Positions 9,351-17,988 of a stretch of 64,000 nt of DNA are shown here, one piece after another. The stretch is from NCBI GenBank assembly GCA_965204235.1, contig OZ241979.1:1798001-1862000 (forward strand). The letters are read 5' to 3'. A program made the translations under genes and the position numbers. The notes below the pieces were generated by a model, which was not told where the DNA came from, searched no databases, and saw only the letters and a list, made by a program, of their open reading frames with translations. Origin of the DNA: JAJDTQ01 sp965204235. Lineage in GTDB: Bacteria > Desulfobacterota > Binatia > UBA9968 > JAJDTQ01. Numbering within the stretch: the first letter of the stretch is position 1; every line of letters starts with the position of its first letter.

Positions 9351-10883
9351 TCAGGGTCCCGCCGGCGGGGTCGGAAGCTCCGGGGGCTTGCCGGTTCCGT
9401 CCTGCCGGAGTTGCCGGTCGATGGTCTCCAGCAAGCCGGACCGGGCTTCGGCGTCCCCGCCCTCTTCCCTGGCGGGTTGGGGCTTCCTGGCCGAGAACAG
9501 CGCGGGGTCCGCGGCCGGCGCGGGGGGCGCGCCCGCCTCCGGTCCTCCGCCGCCGAGCCCGGCGTCCACCTCCCCCAGGACCGCGGCCGGGTCGCCGACG
9601 GGGACCTCGGCTTCCGGGTCCTGCGGAAGGTCGCTTGCCGGCGGTTCGAGCGCTTGGCGCTGCGGCGTCCCCAAGGTCTCGTCGATGCGCTCCACCACCG
9701 CCCCGGAAGTCGAAGACGCCGCTTCCGCGGGGCTCGGCTCCCCTGCCGGTTCCCCGCTCTCGTCATCGCCCCACGAGAACGGGTTCAGGAAGCTGAAGAA
9801 CCCCCTGCTTTCCTCAGCGGGGGCCTGCCCCTCGCCGCCTGTCCGGGAGGCGGTCTCCTCCGGCTCCTCGCGGTCGTCGCCCGCCCAGGACAACGGGTTC
9901 AGGTACTCGTACCAGCTCTTCCCGTCCGGATCTTCGTAGTCATGGCCTTCCTTGGTGATGAAACGCGGCGTTTTCGGCGCGGCCTCCCCGGCCGGTCCCG
10001 CCGCAGCCGGAGGGTCGGGGGCCGCGGGGCCTTCCCCGGGAGAGGGCGGGGCCGCGGACAGCCGGGCGACCTCGGCCCGCGCCCGTTCCGCAAGCGGGTC
10101 CCCGGGATGACTTTCGATCAACTGCCGGTAAGCCGCCAAGGCCTTGGCGACGTCGTTCTCGCGTCCATGGGCGTCTGCGAGGGCGAACAGGGCCCCGGGC
10201 GCCGCCGGAGTGTCGGGATAGTCGCGCAGGACGTTCTCGAAACGTTCGCGGGCGGCCCAGTAGCTCTCCTCCCTCAAGTAGAAGTTGCCCACGTACAGCT
10301 CGCGCTCCGCCAAGTGGGCGCGGGCTTCGGCCAGCTTCTCGCGGGCGTCCGCGGCGTGCTTGGATCCGGGATGGTCCTCGATGACGGACTCGAAGCGCCC
10401 CTTTGCCTCCCTGACCTTGGCCAGGTCGCGGTCCATCCCGGTGAACTGTTCCATGTTGACCAGGCCGAGCTGGTGCTTGACGTAGTGCGTGTGCCGGCCC
10501 GTGGGTTGGAAGGCCAGGTAGTTCTTGTAGGTCTCCTCGGCCTGGGCGTACTCCCCGTTCCGGTGGTACGCCTCGGCGATCTTCAACTCGGCCGTCTCGG
10601 CTTCCTCGCTGAAAGGGTGTTCGTCCCGCAACCGCTCGAAGAACGAGATGGAGCGCGCATACCGCCCCCGCTCGAAGTAGTCGAGGCCGTCCCGGTACAG
10701 GTTGGCCGCGGTGGGGTCGGAGTCGGACAGGGGATCGTCCCTGAACCATTCCCTGACCGCGGCGGCGATGTCTCCCGGCTTCGGGAAGTTCGGGCGTTCG
10801 CCGGTGGGCCCGATGCAGCCGCCCAAGAGCCACACGGCCGCGAGCCCGCAGAGCATCGGTTTCAGGCAGTTTCTTTCGTGCAT
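9351..10883 (-). CDS. bamD: BamD-like outer-membrane assembly lipoprotein with long C-terminal extension
   Basis: Lipoprotein with TPR repeats of the BamD/YfiO type, which in the BAM complex supports folding of outer-membrane beta-barrel proteins. Using ATG 10883 the protein has 510 residues; a GTG at 10898 in the same frame would add five. Signal sequence and lipobox WLLGGC place the lipidated Cys at 23. TPR-type helices span about 45-260 (NLYRDGLDYFERGRYARSI and following). The final roughly 250 residues are Pro/Glu/Ala-rich low complexity with two related islands, EYLNPLSWAGDD and SFLNPFSWGDD. Typical BamD is about 240-280 residues, so the tail is unusual. The symbol rests on the TPR/lipoprotein architecture only. 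Confidence 0.8.
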   Translation of the reverse strand: MHERNCLKPMLCGLAAVWLLGGCIGPTGERPNFPKPGDIAAAVREWFRDDPLSDSDPTAANLYRDGLDYFERGRYARSISFFERLRDEHPFSEEAETAELKIAEAYHRNGEYAQAEETYKNYLAFQPTGRHTHYVKHQLGLVNMEQFTGMDRDLAKVREAKGRFESVIEDHPGSKHAADAREKLAEARAHLAERELYVGNFYLREESYWAARERFENVLRDYPDTPAAPGALFALADAHGRENDVAKALAAYRQLIESHPGDPLAERARAEVARLSAAPPSPGEGPAAPDPPAAAGPAGEAAPKTPRFITKEGHDYEDPDGKSWYEYLNPLSWAGDDREEPEETASRTGGEGQAPAEESRGFFSFLNPFSWGDDESGEPAGEPSPAEAASSTSGAVVERIDETLGTPQRQALEPPASDLPQDPEAEVPVGDPAAVLGEVDAGLGGGGPEAGAPPAPAADPALFSARKPQPAREEGGDAEARSGLLETIDRQLRQDGTGKPPELPTPPAGP

Positions 10884-11004
10884 GGAAGCGGCCTTCACGG
10901 ACGACGGGAATCTACCACGGCCTCCGCACGCCGTTCAACTCCGACGAAAGCGCCGGATCCATCGCCAAGTCAGGGAGTGCCTCGTGGAAGCCCGCGCGCC
11001 GAAG

Positions 11005-11272
11005 CCTACCAGCGCCTGCGCCCGCGCAGGCGGAGAAGGTCAAGATGGCGCTGTCGCCTGCGGCGGTGTTGGAGTCCGCGTCCGTCGCGGTGATCGTGAC
11101 CGTCTGGGTGCCGGTGGGGGCGCCGCAGACCTCGCGCGGTTCGGCGCCCGGGCAGCCGGGCGTGTCCGTGCCGGTGGCGTCGAACCGCAGGCCGGCCGGC
11201 CGGAGGCGGCGTAGCTGATGGTTCCGTTGCTGCCGGTGGCGACGGGAACCTGGAACTCATTGATTGCGGCGG
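11005..11272 (-). pseudogene. Remnant of a putative Ig-domain (He_PIG-like) surface protein
   Basis: Minus-strand translation gives EFQVPVATGSNGTISYAASG, then after a frame change near 11190 GLRFDATGTDTPGCPGAE and GTQTVTITATDADSNTA. This is the repeat pattern of cadherin-like/putative Ig domains in large bacterial adhesins. No start, a frameshift and a total length near 90 codons show that it is a fragment. It starts directly after the stop of the coiled-coil gene at 11274. Confidence 0.6.
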
Positions 11273-11273
11273 C

Positions 11274-11669
11274 CTACTGCTGAGGTTGGGGGCTTGGCGC
11301 GGTCTGAGGTTGAGGGCCCGGCACGGTCTTCGTGAATCCCTCGAACAGCCCTTCGAGCCGCGCCATCCGTTCCCGCAGGTCACCGACGTCCTTTTGCACC
11401 TTGCCGATTTCCTGGCGCATTTCCTGTCGCAGGGCGCCGATGTCCTCTTGTACTTTGCCGATCTCCTGGCGCATTTCCTGTCGCAGGGCGTTGACTTCCT
11501 GATGCACTTCCTGTCGGACTTTGCCGATTTCCTGGTGCATTTCCTGTCGCATGTTACCCATTTCCTGTCGCATGTCGCCGATTTCCCTTCGCATGGCCCG
11601 TTGGCTGGAAAGGATGACTGCGGCCAGGGCGATGGCGGCGCCGATGACGGCCATGAATTCGGGAGACAT
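11274..11669 (-). CDS. Membrane-anchored coiled-coil protein of unknown function
   Basis: A 131-residue protein with one N-terminal membrane segment (FMAVIGAAIALAAVILSS, about 5-22) followed by charged repeats of the form R-Q-E-M/I-x-Q-E-I-G-K-V-Q (about 25-110), which predict a long continuous coiled coil, and a Pro/Gln-rich tail. The repeats are also visible in the DNA as near-tandem units. The layout fits an inner-membrane protein with a helical rod of unknown orientation; I do not recognise a characterised family. Neighbours (an Ig-domain remnant and a potassium channel) give no functional hint. Confidence 0.7.
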   Translation of the reverse strand: MSPEFMAVIGAAIALAAVILSSQRAMRREIGDMRQEMGNMRQEMHQEIGKVRQEVHQEVNALRQEMRQEIGKVQEDIGALRQEMRQEIGKVQKDVGDLRERMARLEGLFEGFTKTVPGPQPQTAPSPQPQQ

Positions 11670-11753
11670 GGCTACAAGTTACTCCGACCCCGCGGCCCTG
11701 TCAAGAAACGCGGATCGGAGACAGATCGGAGATCGAGACTCCGGGAAAGCGTG

Positions 11754-11847
11754 TCCGTCCTTCGACTCCGCTTCGCTACGCTCAGGATGAACGGGGGACT
11801 CGCTTCGCTATGCTCAGGACGAACGAGGGCAGTCGTTCAGGGTTTCC
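11754..11847. repeat. IS5-end MITE copy (inverted orientation)
   Basis: Contains GTCCTTCGACTCCGCTTCG and two copies of the CGCTTCGCTAYGCTCAGGAYGAACG core in tandem, and ends GTTCAGGGTTTCC, the complement of the family terminal repeat. Same family as the element at 43584-43693. Confidence 0.7.
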
Positions 11848-11898
11848 GAAGGCGCCGCCTGCTTCGATGCCGCGCCGCGTTTCCCGGTTCGTGCGGGT

Positions 11899-13614
11899 TC
11901 ATCCCCCTGGCGCAGGGCCGAACTTCTTCGCGAAGGTCTGCCGCTGACCGGTGCTGCCGAGCATGATCAACTGGGTCTCCCTTTGGAGCGGCGTGTCCGG
12001 CGGCGGGTTCGTCACCACCTCGCCATCCCGCTGGACTCCCACCACGGTCAGGCCGGTGCGCTCGGGCACGTAGCAACTGCCCAACTTGCGGCCCAGCATG
12101 GAAGCCGGAGCCGGGACCACGAACAGCTCCGCGCCCTCGCCGACCACCAGCAGCTCCCGTCCGTGCAGTTGGGCGAAGATGTCCTCCACGCCCTCGGAAG
12201 TGTAACTGAGCGCGAAGTCCGCCCCCGCCCGGTAGATGGCCTCCAGGTTCCGCTGGTGGGTGAGACGGCTCAGGATCAGCAACTCCGGGTTGAGGCGGCG
12301 GCAATAGACCGTCAGGTAGATGTTCATGGCGTCGTCGCTCCCGGACAGGACCACTGCCGGAGCCTCGCTCAAGCCCGCGGCCATGAGCAGCTCCCGGTCC
12401 GCGGCGTCGCCCAGGAAGAGCCGACTGGGAATGTCCCCGATACGCGGCCGCAACGCCTCGTTGCGCTCGATGAGGTGCACGTCCATGCCCTTGCGCCGCA
12501 GCGCCCCGGCGGTGGCGCGCCCCACCTTGCCGCCCCCGATGACCAGCACCGGGTGGTAGTTGACGTCATAGATCACCAACAGCAGGTTGACGTCCATGAT
12601 CTGCTGCTCGGTGCCCATCACCACCAGCAGGCTGGAATGGGAAAGGCGGGTGTCCGGCCGGGCCGGCAACAGCTTGCCGCGTTCCCACACGCTGACGATT
12701 TCCACTCCCGTGGCCTCCTGGAGCTGCGTCTCGCCAATGGTGCGCCCGGCGAACGGCGTGTCGTGCACGGCGAACTCGGCGATGCGGATGTTCCGGATGG
12801 TCCCGATGACGTGCACTTCGGCGTGCCCGGCGTTGATACGGTTCGCCAGGCGATGCGCCAGTTGCCGGTGCAGCGGCAGCACGTGGGTGCAGCCGCTCAA
12901 CTCGAGCACGTCGATGGCGTCCTCGGCCTCCACCGTGGCCACGATGGGGACCTCCGCGGCCACTTCCCGGGCGGTGATGATGATGTTCGTGTTCACCGTG
13001 TCGCTGACGTTGGCCAATATCAGGCGCGCGTGCTCTGCGCGCAGGTTGACGTAGGTCTGCCGGCTGTCCAGGTCGCCCGTGACCACCGAAATCCCCTCGC
13101 CCTGCCTGCGGGCGGCGACCACCGGGTCCGGCTCGATGAGGTAATAGGGGATGTTGTCGAGCTCGAGCCGCTCCACGAGGCCCGGGGCGATGGCGTCGTA
13201 ACCGCAGAGGATGACGTGTCCGGCGGCGTCCCTGGGCGCCTCCCGCCGGGCGCGGCCCCGGATCTGCGTTTCCAGCCACGGCGCATAGAAGGCGCGGATG
13301 AACGTGAACGGGAGCACCACGAGCAGGAAGAAGGTGCCGGACGCGAGGACGAACATGCTGAAGCCTCTCCCCACGTCGCTCTGGAACACGATGTCGCCGA
13401 AGCCCAGGGTGGTCATGGTGGTCAGCGTCCAGTAGAGGCCCGTGAACCAGGAATGGTCCTGTTGCTCCACCGTGGCCATGATGATGTGGAAGACCACCGT
13501 GTAGCAGGCGACGAGCCCCAGCAGGAAGCCGTGGAGCTTGACCAGCACGACGATGTTGCGCCGGCTTTCCGGCAGTTCCAGGAAGTCGGCGATGGTGGCG
13601 AAGAAGAACTTCAT
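11899..13614 (-). CDS. Potassium channel with two RCK (TrkA-N/C) domains
   Basis: Two-TM potassium channel subunit with cytoplasmic gating domains, 571 residues. The first TM segment is about 21-47, the pore helix and filter carry TTLGFGD (68-74; TLGFGD replaces the more common TVGYGD) and the second TM is about 84-108. The first RCK Rossmann domain starts GHVILCGYD (132-140) and the second GGGKVGRA at about 360; each is followed by a TrkA-C-like beta domain. Two tandem RCKs in one chain resemble the BK/GsuK-like arrangement. The frame is clean from ATG 13614 to TGA 11899. It is divergent from modA with about 42 bp between the starts. Confidence 0.93.
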   Translation of the reverse strand: MKFFFATIADFLELPESRRNIVVLVKLHGFLLGLVACYTVVFHIIMATVEQQDHSWFTGLYWTLTTMTTLGFGDIVFQSDVGRGFSMFVLASGTFFLLVVLPFTFIRAFYAPWLETQIRGRARREAPRDAAGHVILCGYDAIAPGLVERLELDNIPYYLIEPDPVVAARRQGEGISVVTGDLDSRQTYVNLRAEHARLILANVSDTVNTNIIITAREVAAEVPIVATVEAEDAIDVLELSGCTHVLPLHRQLAHRLANRINAGHAEVHVIGTIRNIRIAEFAVHDTPFAGRTIGETQLQEATGVEIVSVWERGKLLPARPDTRLSHSSLLVVMGTEQQIMDVNLLLVIYDVNYHPVLVIGGGKVGRATAGALRRKGMDVHLIERNEALRPRIGDIPSRLFLGDAADRELLMAAGLSEAPAVVLSGSDDAMNIYLTVYCRRLNPELLILSRLTHQRNLEAIYRAGADFALSYTSEGVEDIFAQLHGRELLVVGEGAELFVVPAPASMLGRKLGSCYVPERTGLTVVGVQRDGEVVTNPPPDTPLQRETQLIMLGSTGQRQTFAKKFGPAPGG

Positions 13615-13656
13615 GTCTTCCGCGTGGTATTATAGACGACAAAAAGCCAAGTCGAA

Positions 13657-14520
13657 ATGCAAGATGACCGGACATCCTCGGAACCCGGCGCGGCAACGGC
13701 CTCCGGCGGGGCAGCCGTGACCGCGGGCGCCCCGCCACGCCCGCGGCCGCGGGCGTGGCGGGGCGCCCTGGCCGGAGCCTCGGTGCTGGCCGCGGCCCTC
13801 GCCGGTCCCGCCCTGGGGGCGGAGCGCCTGCTGGTGTTCGCCGCGGCCAGCCTCCAGGGGACCGTCGATGCGGTGGCGCGGCGGTTCGAGGTCCAGGGCG
13901 GCGCCGCCGCGGCGGTGTCGTTCGCGTCGAGCTCGACCCTCGCCCTCCAGGTCGAGCGCGGCGCCGCCGCGGACCTCCTGGTGTCGGCGAGTCCCGAGTG
14001 GACCGACCGGCTGGAGGCGGCGGGACTGTTGCGGCCGGGGACCCGCGGCAACCTGCTGGGCAACCGGCTCGTCCTCGTGGCCCCCGCGCCCCGCGGCGCC
14101 CCGGTGGCCATCCGCCGCCGCTTTCCCCTGGCGCGGCTGCTCGGCGGCGGACGACTGGCCATGGGAGACCCGGGCCACGTGCCCGCGGGCCGGTACGCCA
14201 AGGCCGCCCTGGAGCGCTTGGATGTCTGGCGGACGGTGGCGGACCGCGTGGCCGGCGCCGCGGACGTGCGCCGGGCCCTGGCGCTGGTGGCCCGGGGCGA
14301 GACCCCCTACGGCATCGTCTATGCCACCGACGCCATGGCCGAGCACCGGGTCGCGGTGGCGGGCGTCTTTCCCGAAGACTCCCATCCGCCCATCCACTAC
14401 ACGGTCGCCGTGCCCGCGGCCGGCGCCCATCCCCAGGCCGAGGCGTTCCTGAGGTTCCTGTGGACGCCCGCGGCCCGGGCCGTATTCGAGGCCCGCGGCT
14501 TCGCGGCGCGGGAGCCATAG
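13657..14520 (+). CDS. modA: Molybdate ABC transporter, periplasmic binding protein
   Basis: Solute receptor for molybdate/tungstate, 287 residues. An unusually long polar leader of about 34 residues precedes the hydrophobic signal core (LAGASVLAAALAGPALGA); an internal GTG at codon 21 is an alternative start. The mature part starts LLVFAAASLQGTVD, with the SSS triad in SFASSSTLA and GRYAKAALERL, all typical of ModA; the C-terminus FLRFLWTPAARAVFEARGF is the family ending. It heads the modABC unit: modB starts 6 bp after its stop. Molybdenum cofactor enzymes are the likely destination of the metal, but none is encoded in this window. Confidence 0.93.
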   Translation: MQDDRTSSEPGAATASGGAAVTAGAPPRPRPRAWRGALAGASVLAAALAGPALGAERLLVFAAASLQGTVDAVARRFEVQGGAAAAVSFASSSTLALQVERGAAADLLVSASPEWTDRLEAAGLLRPGTRGNLLGNRLVLVAPAPRGAPVAIRRRFPLARLLGGGRLAMGDPGHVPAGRYAKAALERLDVWRTVADRVAGAADVRRALALVARGETPYGIVYATDAMAEHRVAVAGVFPEDSHPPIHYTVAVPAAGAHPQAEAFLRFLWTPAARAVFEARGFAAREP

Positions 14521-14526
14521 ACCGTC

Positions 14527-15228
14527 ATGTGGCCCCTTACCCCGGCCGAGTACGAAGCCCTGGGCCTGAGCGTCCGGGTCGCCGCCTGGAGCACGCTCCT
14601 GAGCCTTCCCCCGGCCGCCCTGGCCGCGTTCGTGCTGGCCCGCCGCCGCTTCTGGGGCAAGGAAGTGTGCAACGCCGTGCTGCACCTGCCGCTGGTGCTG
14701 CCGCCGGTGGTCACCGGCTACCTGCTGCTCCTGCTGCTCGGGCGCCGGGGCGTGGTGGGGGCGTGGCTGGAGCAGACCTTCGGGCTGGTCCTCGCGTTCC
14801 GCTGGACCGGGGCGGTAGTGGCCGCGGCCGTGGTCGCGTTCCCCTTGATGGTGCGGCCTATCCGTCTCTCCCTGGAAGCGGTGGACCGGCGCCTGGAGTC
14901 GGCCGCGGCCACGCTGGGCGCCAACCGGCTGTGGACCTGCCTCACGGTCACCCTGCCCCTGAGCCTTCCGGGCATCGTGGCGGGCGCCATCCTCGGCTTC
15001 ATCCGGAGCCTGGGGGAGTTCGGCGCCACCATCACCTTCGTCTCCAACATCCCCGGCGAGACCCGGACCCTGTCCCTGGCGGTCCACTCCGCGCTGCAGA
15101 CGCCCGGCGGCGAGCCCGGGGCCCTGCGCCTCACCCTCGTCATCGTGGCCGCCGCGGTCGTGGCGCTGGCGGCGTCGGAGGCCCTGGGCCGGGCCGCGGC
15201 TCGAAGGACCCGGGGCTACCATGCTTGA
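14527..15228 (+). CDS. modB: Molybdate ABC transporter permease
   Basis: Inner-membrane permease of 233 residues with about five to six TM helices. The ABC-coupling EAA loop lies around LESAAATLGANRLWTCLTVTLP, and the ModB-typical region GFIRSLGEFGATITFVSN with PGETRTLSLAVHSA follows. The last 8 bases overlap the start of modC, which indicates translational coupling in one operon. Confidence 0.93.
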   Translation: MWPLTPAEYEALGLSVRVAAWSTLLSLPPAALAAFVLARRRFWGKEVCNAVLHLPLVLPPVVTGYLLLLLLGRRGVVGAWLEQTFGLVLAFRWTGAVVAAAVVAFPLMVRPIRLSLEAVDRRLESAAATLGANRLWTCLTVTLPLSLPGIVAGAILGFIRSLGEFGATITFVSNIPGETRTLSLAVHSALQTPGGEPGALRLTLVIVAAAVVALAASEALGRAAARRTRGYHA

Positions 15229-16336
15229 AGTCGAAGTGGAGCGGCGGCTCGGGGACTTCCGCGTGGAGGCCCGGTTCCGGAGCGACCGCGGCGTCACCGC
15301 CCTCTTCGGCCGTTCCGGCGCGGGCAAGACCTCCATCGTGAACATGGTGAGCGGACTGCTGCGGCCCGACCGGGGCCGCATCGAGGTGGACGGCCGCGTG
15401 CTGTTCGACAGCGCCCGGGGCATCGACCTCCCGCCCTGGAAGCGGCGGCTCGGCTACGTGTTCCAGGAGGGGCGGCTGTTCCCCCACATGACCGTGCGGC
15501 GGAACCTGCTCTACGGTTGGCGGCATACCCCTGCCGCGGGGCGCTGCCTCACGCCGGACCGGGTGGTGGACCTGCTCGACCTGGGCGCGCTGCTGCAACG
15601 CCGGCCGCTCTCCCTTTCCGGCGGCGAGAAACAGCGCGTGGCGGTGGGACGCGCGCTCCTGAGCAACCCCCGGGCCCTGCTCATGGACGAACCCCTGGCG
15701 TCCCTGGACGTGCTCGCCAAGGGGGAGATACTGCCCTACGTCGAACGGCTCGACGAAATGGGCATCCCCATCGTCTATGTGAGCCATTCCCTCGACGAAG
15801 TGTCGCGCCTGGCCCGCAACCTGGTGCTCGTCTCCGGGGGCCGGGTCACTGCGTCGGGGGGAGTCGAGCAGGTCCTCGGACGCCGGGATCTCTGGTCAAC
15901 GGAGGACGAGCCCGAGACCGGTACCATGCTGGCGGCGCGGGTCTCCCGCCACGACGCCTCGGGCCGACTCACGCACCTGGACTTCCGCGGCGGCCGGTTG
16001 CGGGTCCCCCTGGTGGACATACCCGTGGGCGTGGCCGTGCGGGTGTGGATCCGCGCCCGGGACGTGAGCGTGGCCACGGCGCCGCCCCGGGGCCTGAGCC
16101 TGCGCAACGTGCTCAAGGGAACCCTGCTGGAGGTGGCCCGGGGCGAAGAGCGCGGCCCTCTGGCGGAACTCCGGCTGTGCATCGGGGACACGCCGCTGAC
16201 CGCCCTGGTGACCCGGCACGCGGTGAGCGAACTCGCCCTGGCCCCGGGACAGGAAGTCTATGCGCTCATCAAGAGCGCCAACCTCGACCGGCGCCAACTG
16301 AGCCTGGCGGCGGCCATGACCGACCGGGAGCCGTAG
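15221..16336 (+). CDS. modC: Molybdate ABC transporter ATP-binding protein
   Basis: ATPase subunit, 371 residues. Walker A GRSGAGKTS is at 30-38, signature LSGGEKQRVAVGRA at 132-145 and Walker B LLMDEPLASLD at 153-163, followed by the switch His in YVSHSLDEV. The C-terminal part from about 295 (RNVLKGTLLEV and following) is a TOBE/Mop-like molybdate-binding domain, as in true ModC rather than other ABC ATPases. It overlaps modB by 8 bp, and 3 bp separate it from the downstream MFS gene, so all four genes may be co-transcribed. Confidence 0.95.
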   Translation: MLEVEVERRLGDFRVEARFRSDRGVTALFGRSGAGKTSIVNMVSGLLRPDRGRIEVDGRVLFDSARGIDLPPWKRRLGYVFQEGRLFPHMTVRRNLLYGWRHTPAAGRCLTPDRVVDLLDLGALLQRRPLSLSGGEKQRVAVGRALLSNPRALLMDEPLASLDVLAKGEILPYVERLDEMGIPIVYVSHSLDEVSRLARNLVLVSGGRVTASGGVEQVLGRRDLWSTEDEPETGTMLAARVSRHDASGRLTHLDFRGGRLRVPLVDIPVGVAVRVWIRARDVSVATAPPRGLSLRNVLKGTLLEVARGEERGPLAELRLCIGDTPLTALVTRHAVSELALAPGQEVYALIKSANLDRRQLSLAAAMTDREP

Positions 16337-16339
16337 GCC

Positions 16340-17566
16340 GTGCCCTCCCCAGGACCGTCGAGCACCTTCTCGTCCCTGCGGCACCGGGACTTCCGGTACC
16401 TCTGGGGCGGCACCTGCTTCATCAGCGGCGGCCTGTGGATCCAGCAGGTCACCCTCGGGTGGGCGGTCTATGAGATGACGCGCTCGTCGGTGCTGCTGGG
16501 CGCCGTCAACGGCCTGCGCACGATCCCCTTCCTCATCTTCAGCCCGCTTGCGGGGGTGGCCGCGGACCGCACCGACCGGCGCCGGCTCATGATCGGCACC
16601 CAGTGGATGATCCTGCTCACCGCGGTGGGCATGGGGGCCGTCGTGAGCCTGGGCCTGCTGGAGGTCTGGCACCTGTTCGCCTTCACGCTGGTCACCGGGA
16701 CGGTGTGGTCCTTCAGCGAGCCCGTGCGCCAGGCGCTGGTGCCCGACGTGGCGCCCCGGGAAGACCTGATGAACGCGGTGGCGCTCAACTCCGCGGCCTT
16801 CAACTTCACCAAGATCATCGGCCCCAGCGTGGGAGGCGTGCTCATCGCCTGGTTCGGGTTGGCGGGGAACTTCTACGTCCAGAGCGGCGCCTACCTCTTC
16901 GTCCTGTGGATGATCTACCGGATGCGCGTCCCTTCGGTGGCCAAGGAGACCACCCGTTCCTCGGTGCTCCAGAACCTGCGGGAGGGGTTCCGGTACGTAT
17001 GGTCGGACCCCGTGGCCTTCGCCATCATGACCGCGGCCCTGGTGCCGCGCATATTCGCGATGCCGTACCAGACCCTGATGCCGATCTTCCAGAAGGACGT
17101 GCTGGGGGTCGGACCGGAAGGCCTCGGGTTGATGATGGCGGCGCCGGGACTGGGCGCGCTGCTGGCCATACTCGGCGTCGCCCGCTTCGCCCACCGGGTG
17201 GGCCGGCCAGGCCATCTGCTCGTTGCGGCCCTGCTGTTCCAGGGAGTCGCCCTCATGCTGTTCGCCCAGATGCGCACCCTGCCGCTGTCGCTGCTGTCGC
17301 TGGTGTGCGTGGGAGGGTGCCAGATCCTGTTCATGACCACCACGAACTCGGTGCTGCACATGACGGTGCCGGCCGACCTCCGCGGCAGGGTCATGAGCAT
17401 CTACATGCTGGACCGCGGCATGACGCCGGCCGGAGCGTTCCTGGCCGGAGTCAGCGCCCACTTCATCGGCGCCCCCAACACCGTGCTGGGCATGGGCGTC
17501 ATCGTGCTCGCGCTCGCGGGGACGATGGTCCTGTGCTTCCCGAACCTGCGCAAGGTCGCCACGTGA
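16340..17566 (+). CDS. MFS transporter, EntS-like (MFS_3) exporter
   Basis: Twelve-helix major facilitator protein of 408 residues with GTG start 3 bp after modC. The N-terminus LRHRDFRYLWGGTCFISGG with WIQQVTLGWAVYEMT, the loop AGVAADRTDRRRLM between TM2 and TM3, and the mid-protein VLQNLREGFRYVWSDP are characteristic of the MFS_3 group that includes siderophore exporters. Substrate is unknown; position directly behind modABC suggests co-expression but not necessarily molybdate transport. Confidence 0.88.
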   Translation: MPSPGPSSTFSSLRHRDFRYLWGGTCFISGGLWIQQVTLGWAVYEMTRSSVLLGAVNGLRTIPFLIFSPLAGVAADRTDRRRLMIGTQWMILLTAVGMGAVVSLGLLEVWHLFAFTLVTGTVWSFSEPVRQALVPDVAPREDLMNAVALNSAAFNFTKIIGPSVGGVLIAWFGLAGNFYVQSGAYLFVLWMIYRMRVPSVAKETTRSSVLQNLREGFRYVWSDPVAFAIMTAALVPRIFAMPYQTLMPIFQKDVLGVGPEGLGLMMAAPGLGALLAILGVARFAHRVGRPGHLLVAALLFQGVALMLFAQMRTLPLSLLSLVCVGGCQILFMTTTNSVLHMTVPADLRGRVMSIYMLDRGMTPAGAFLAGVSAHFIGAPNTVLGMGVIVLALAGTMVLCFPNLRKVAT

Positions 17567-17653
17567 GCGGGCCGTGGAGCATACCGGCCCGGAGACCGCG
17601 GAGACCCGGCCGCCGCCGATTGCGCGAATCTGCCGTCGTTGTATGTTAGGGAG

Positions 17654-17894
17654 GGCTCTTCCGGCTTTTGTATGGGCGGGGTCCCACTCCGATTCCCTCC
17701 CCCCTTGAGGGGGAGGGACAGGGAGGGGGGTACGGCGGGGTTGCGGGGATGGGTCCTCTCCACGGACCGACCCAACCGTGTCAGCCATCCGGCCGTCGGT
17801 GCTGGCGCCGATGGGTTGGTGGCACGGAGGCCCCCCTCCCTAACCCTCCCCCTCAAGGGGGGAGGGAATCGGAGGGTACAAAGCCGGAATGGGC
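17654..17894. repeat. ISL3-end MITE, about 240 bp
   Basis: Begins GGCTCTTCCGGCTTTTGTATG and ends with the inverted form GTACAAAGCCGGAATGGGC. The interior has long G/C-rich inverted arms (CCCTCCCCCCTTGAGGGGGA against CCCCTCAAGGGGGGAGGG) and a central part also found at 50880-50955 (CGTCGGTGCTGGCGCCGATG). With the next repeat it fills most of the 422-bp gene-free gap between the MFS gene and the dioxygenase gene. Confidence 0.7.
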
Positions 17895-17919
17895 TTGGAC
17901 CGCCGGTCGGCGCCCGCGG

Positions 17920-17985
17920 TCAGGGCTGAGCAACCATCCCCGTTCGTCCTGAGCGTAGCGAAGCGAAGTCGAAGGACGCGCTTGA
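17920..17985. repeat. IS5-end MITE, partial copy
   Basis: Contains CAGGGCTGAGCAACCATCCC followed by the CGTTCGTCCTGAGCGTAGCG core and GTCGAAGGACGCGC. It lies directly before the ATG of the Rieske dioxygenase gene at 17989, so that gene's leader lies within the repeat. Confidence 0.65.
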
Positions 17986-17988
17986 ACC

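Noticed and set aside
13615..13656. Molybdate riboswitch or ModE site before modA
   Set aside because: Only about 42 bp separate the divergent starts; no room for a Moco aptamer and no clear dyad.
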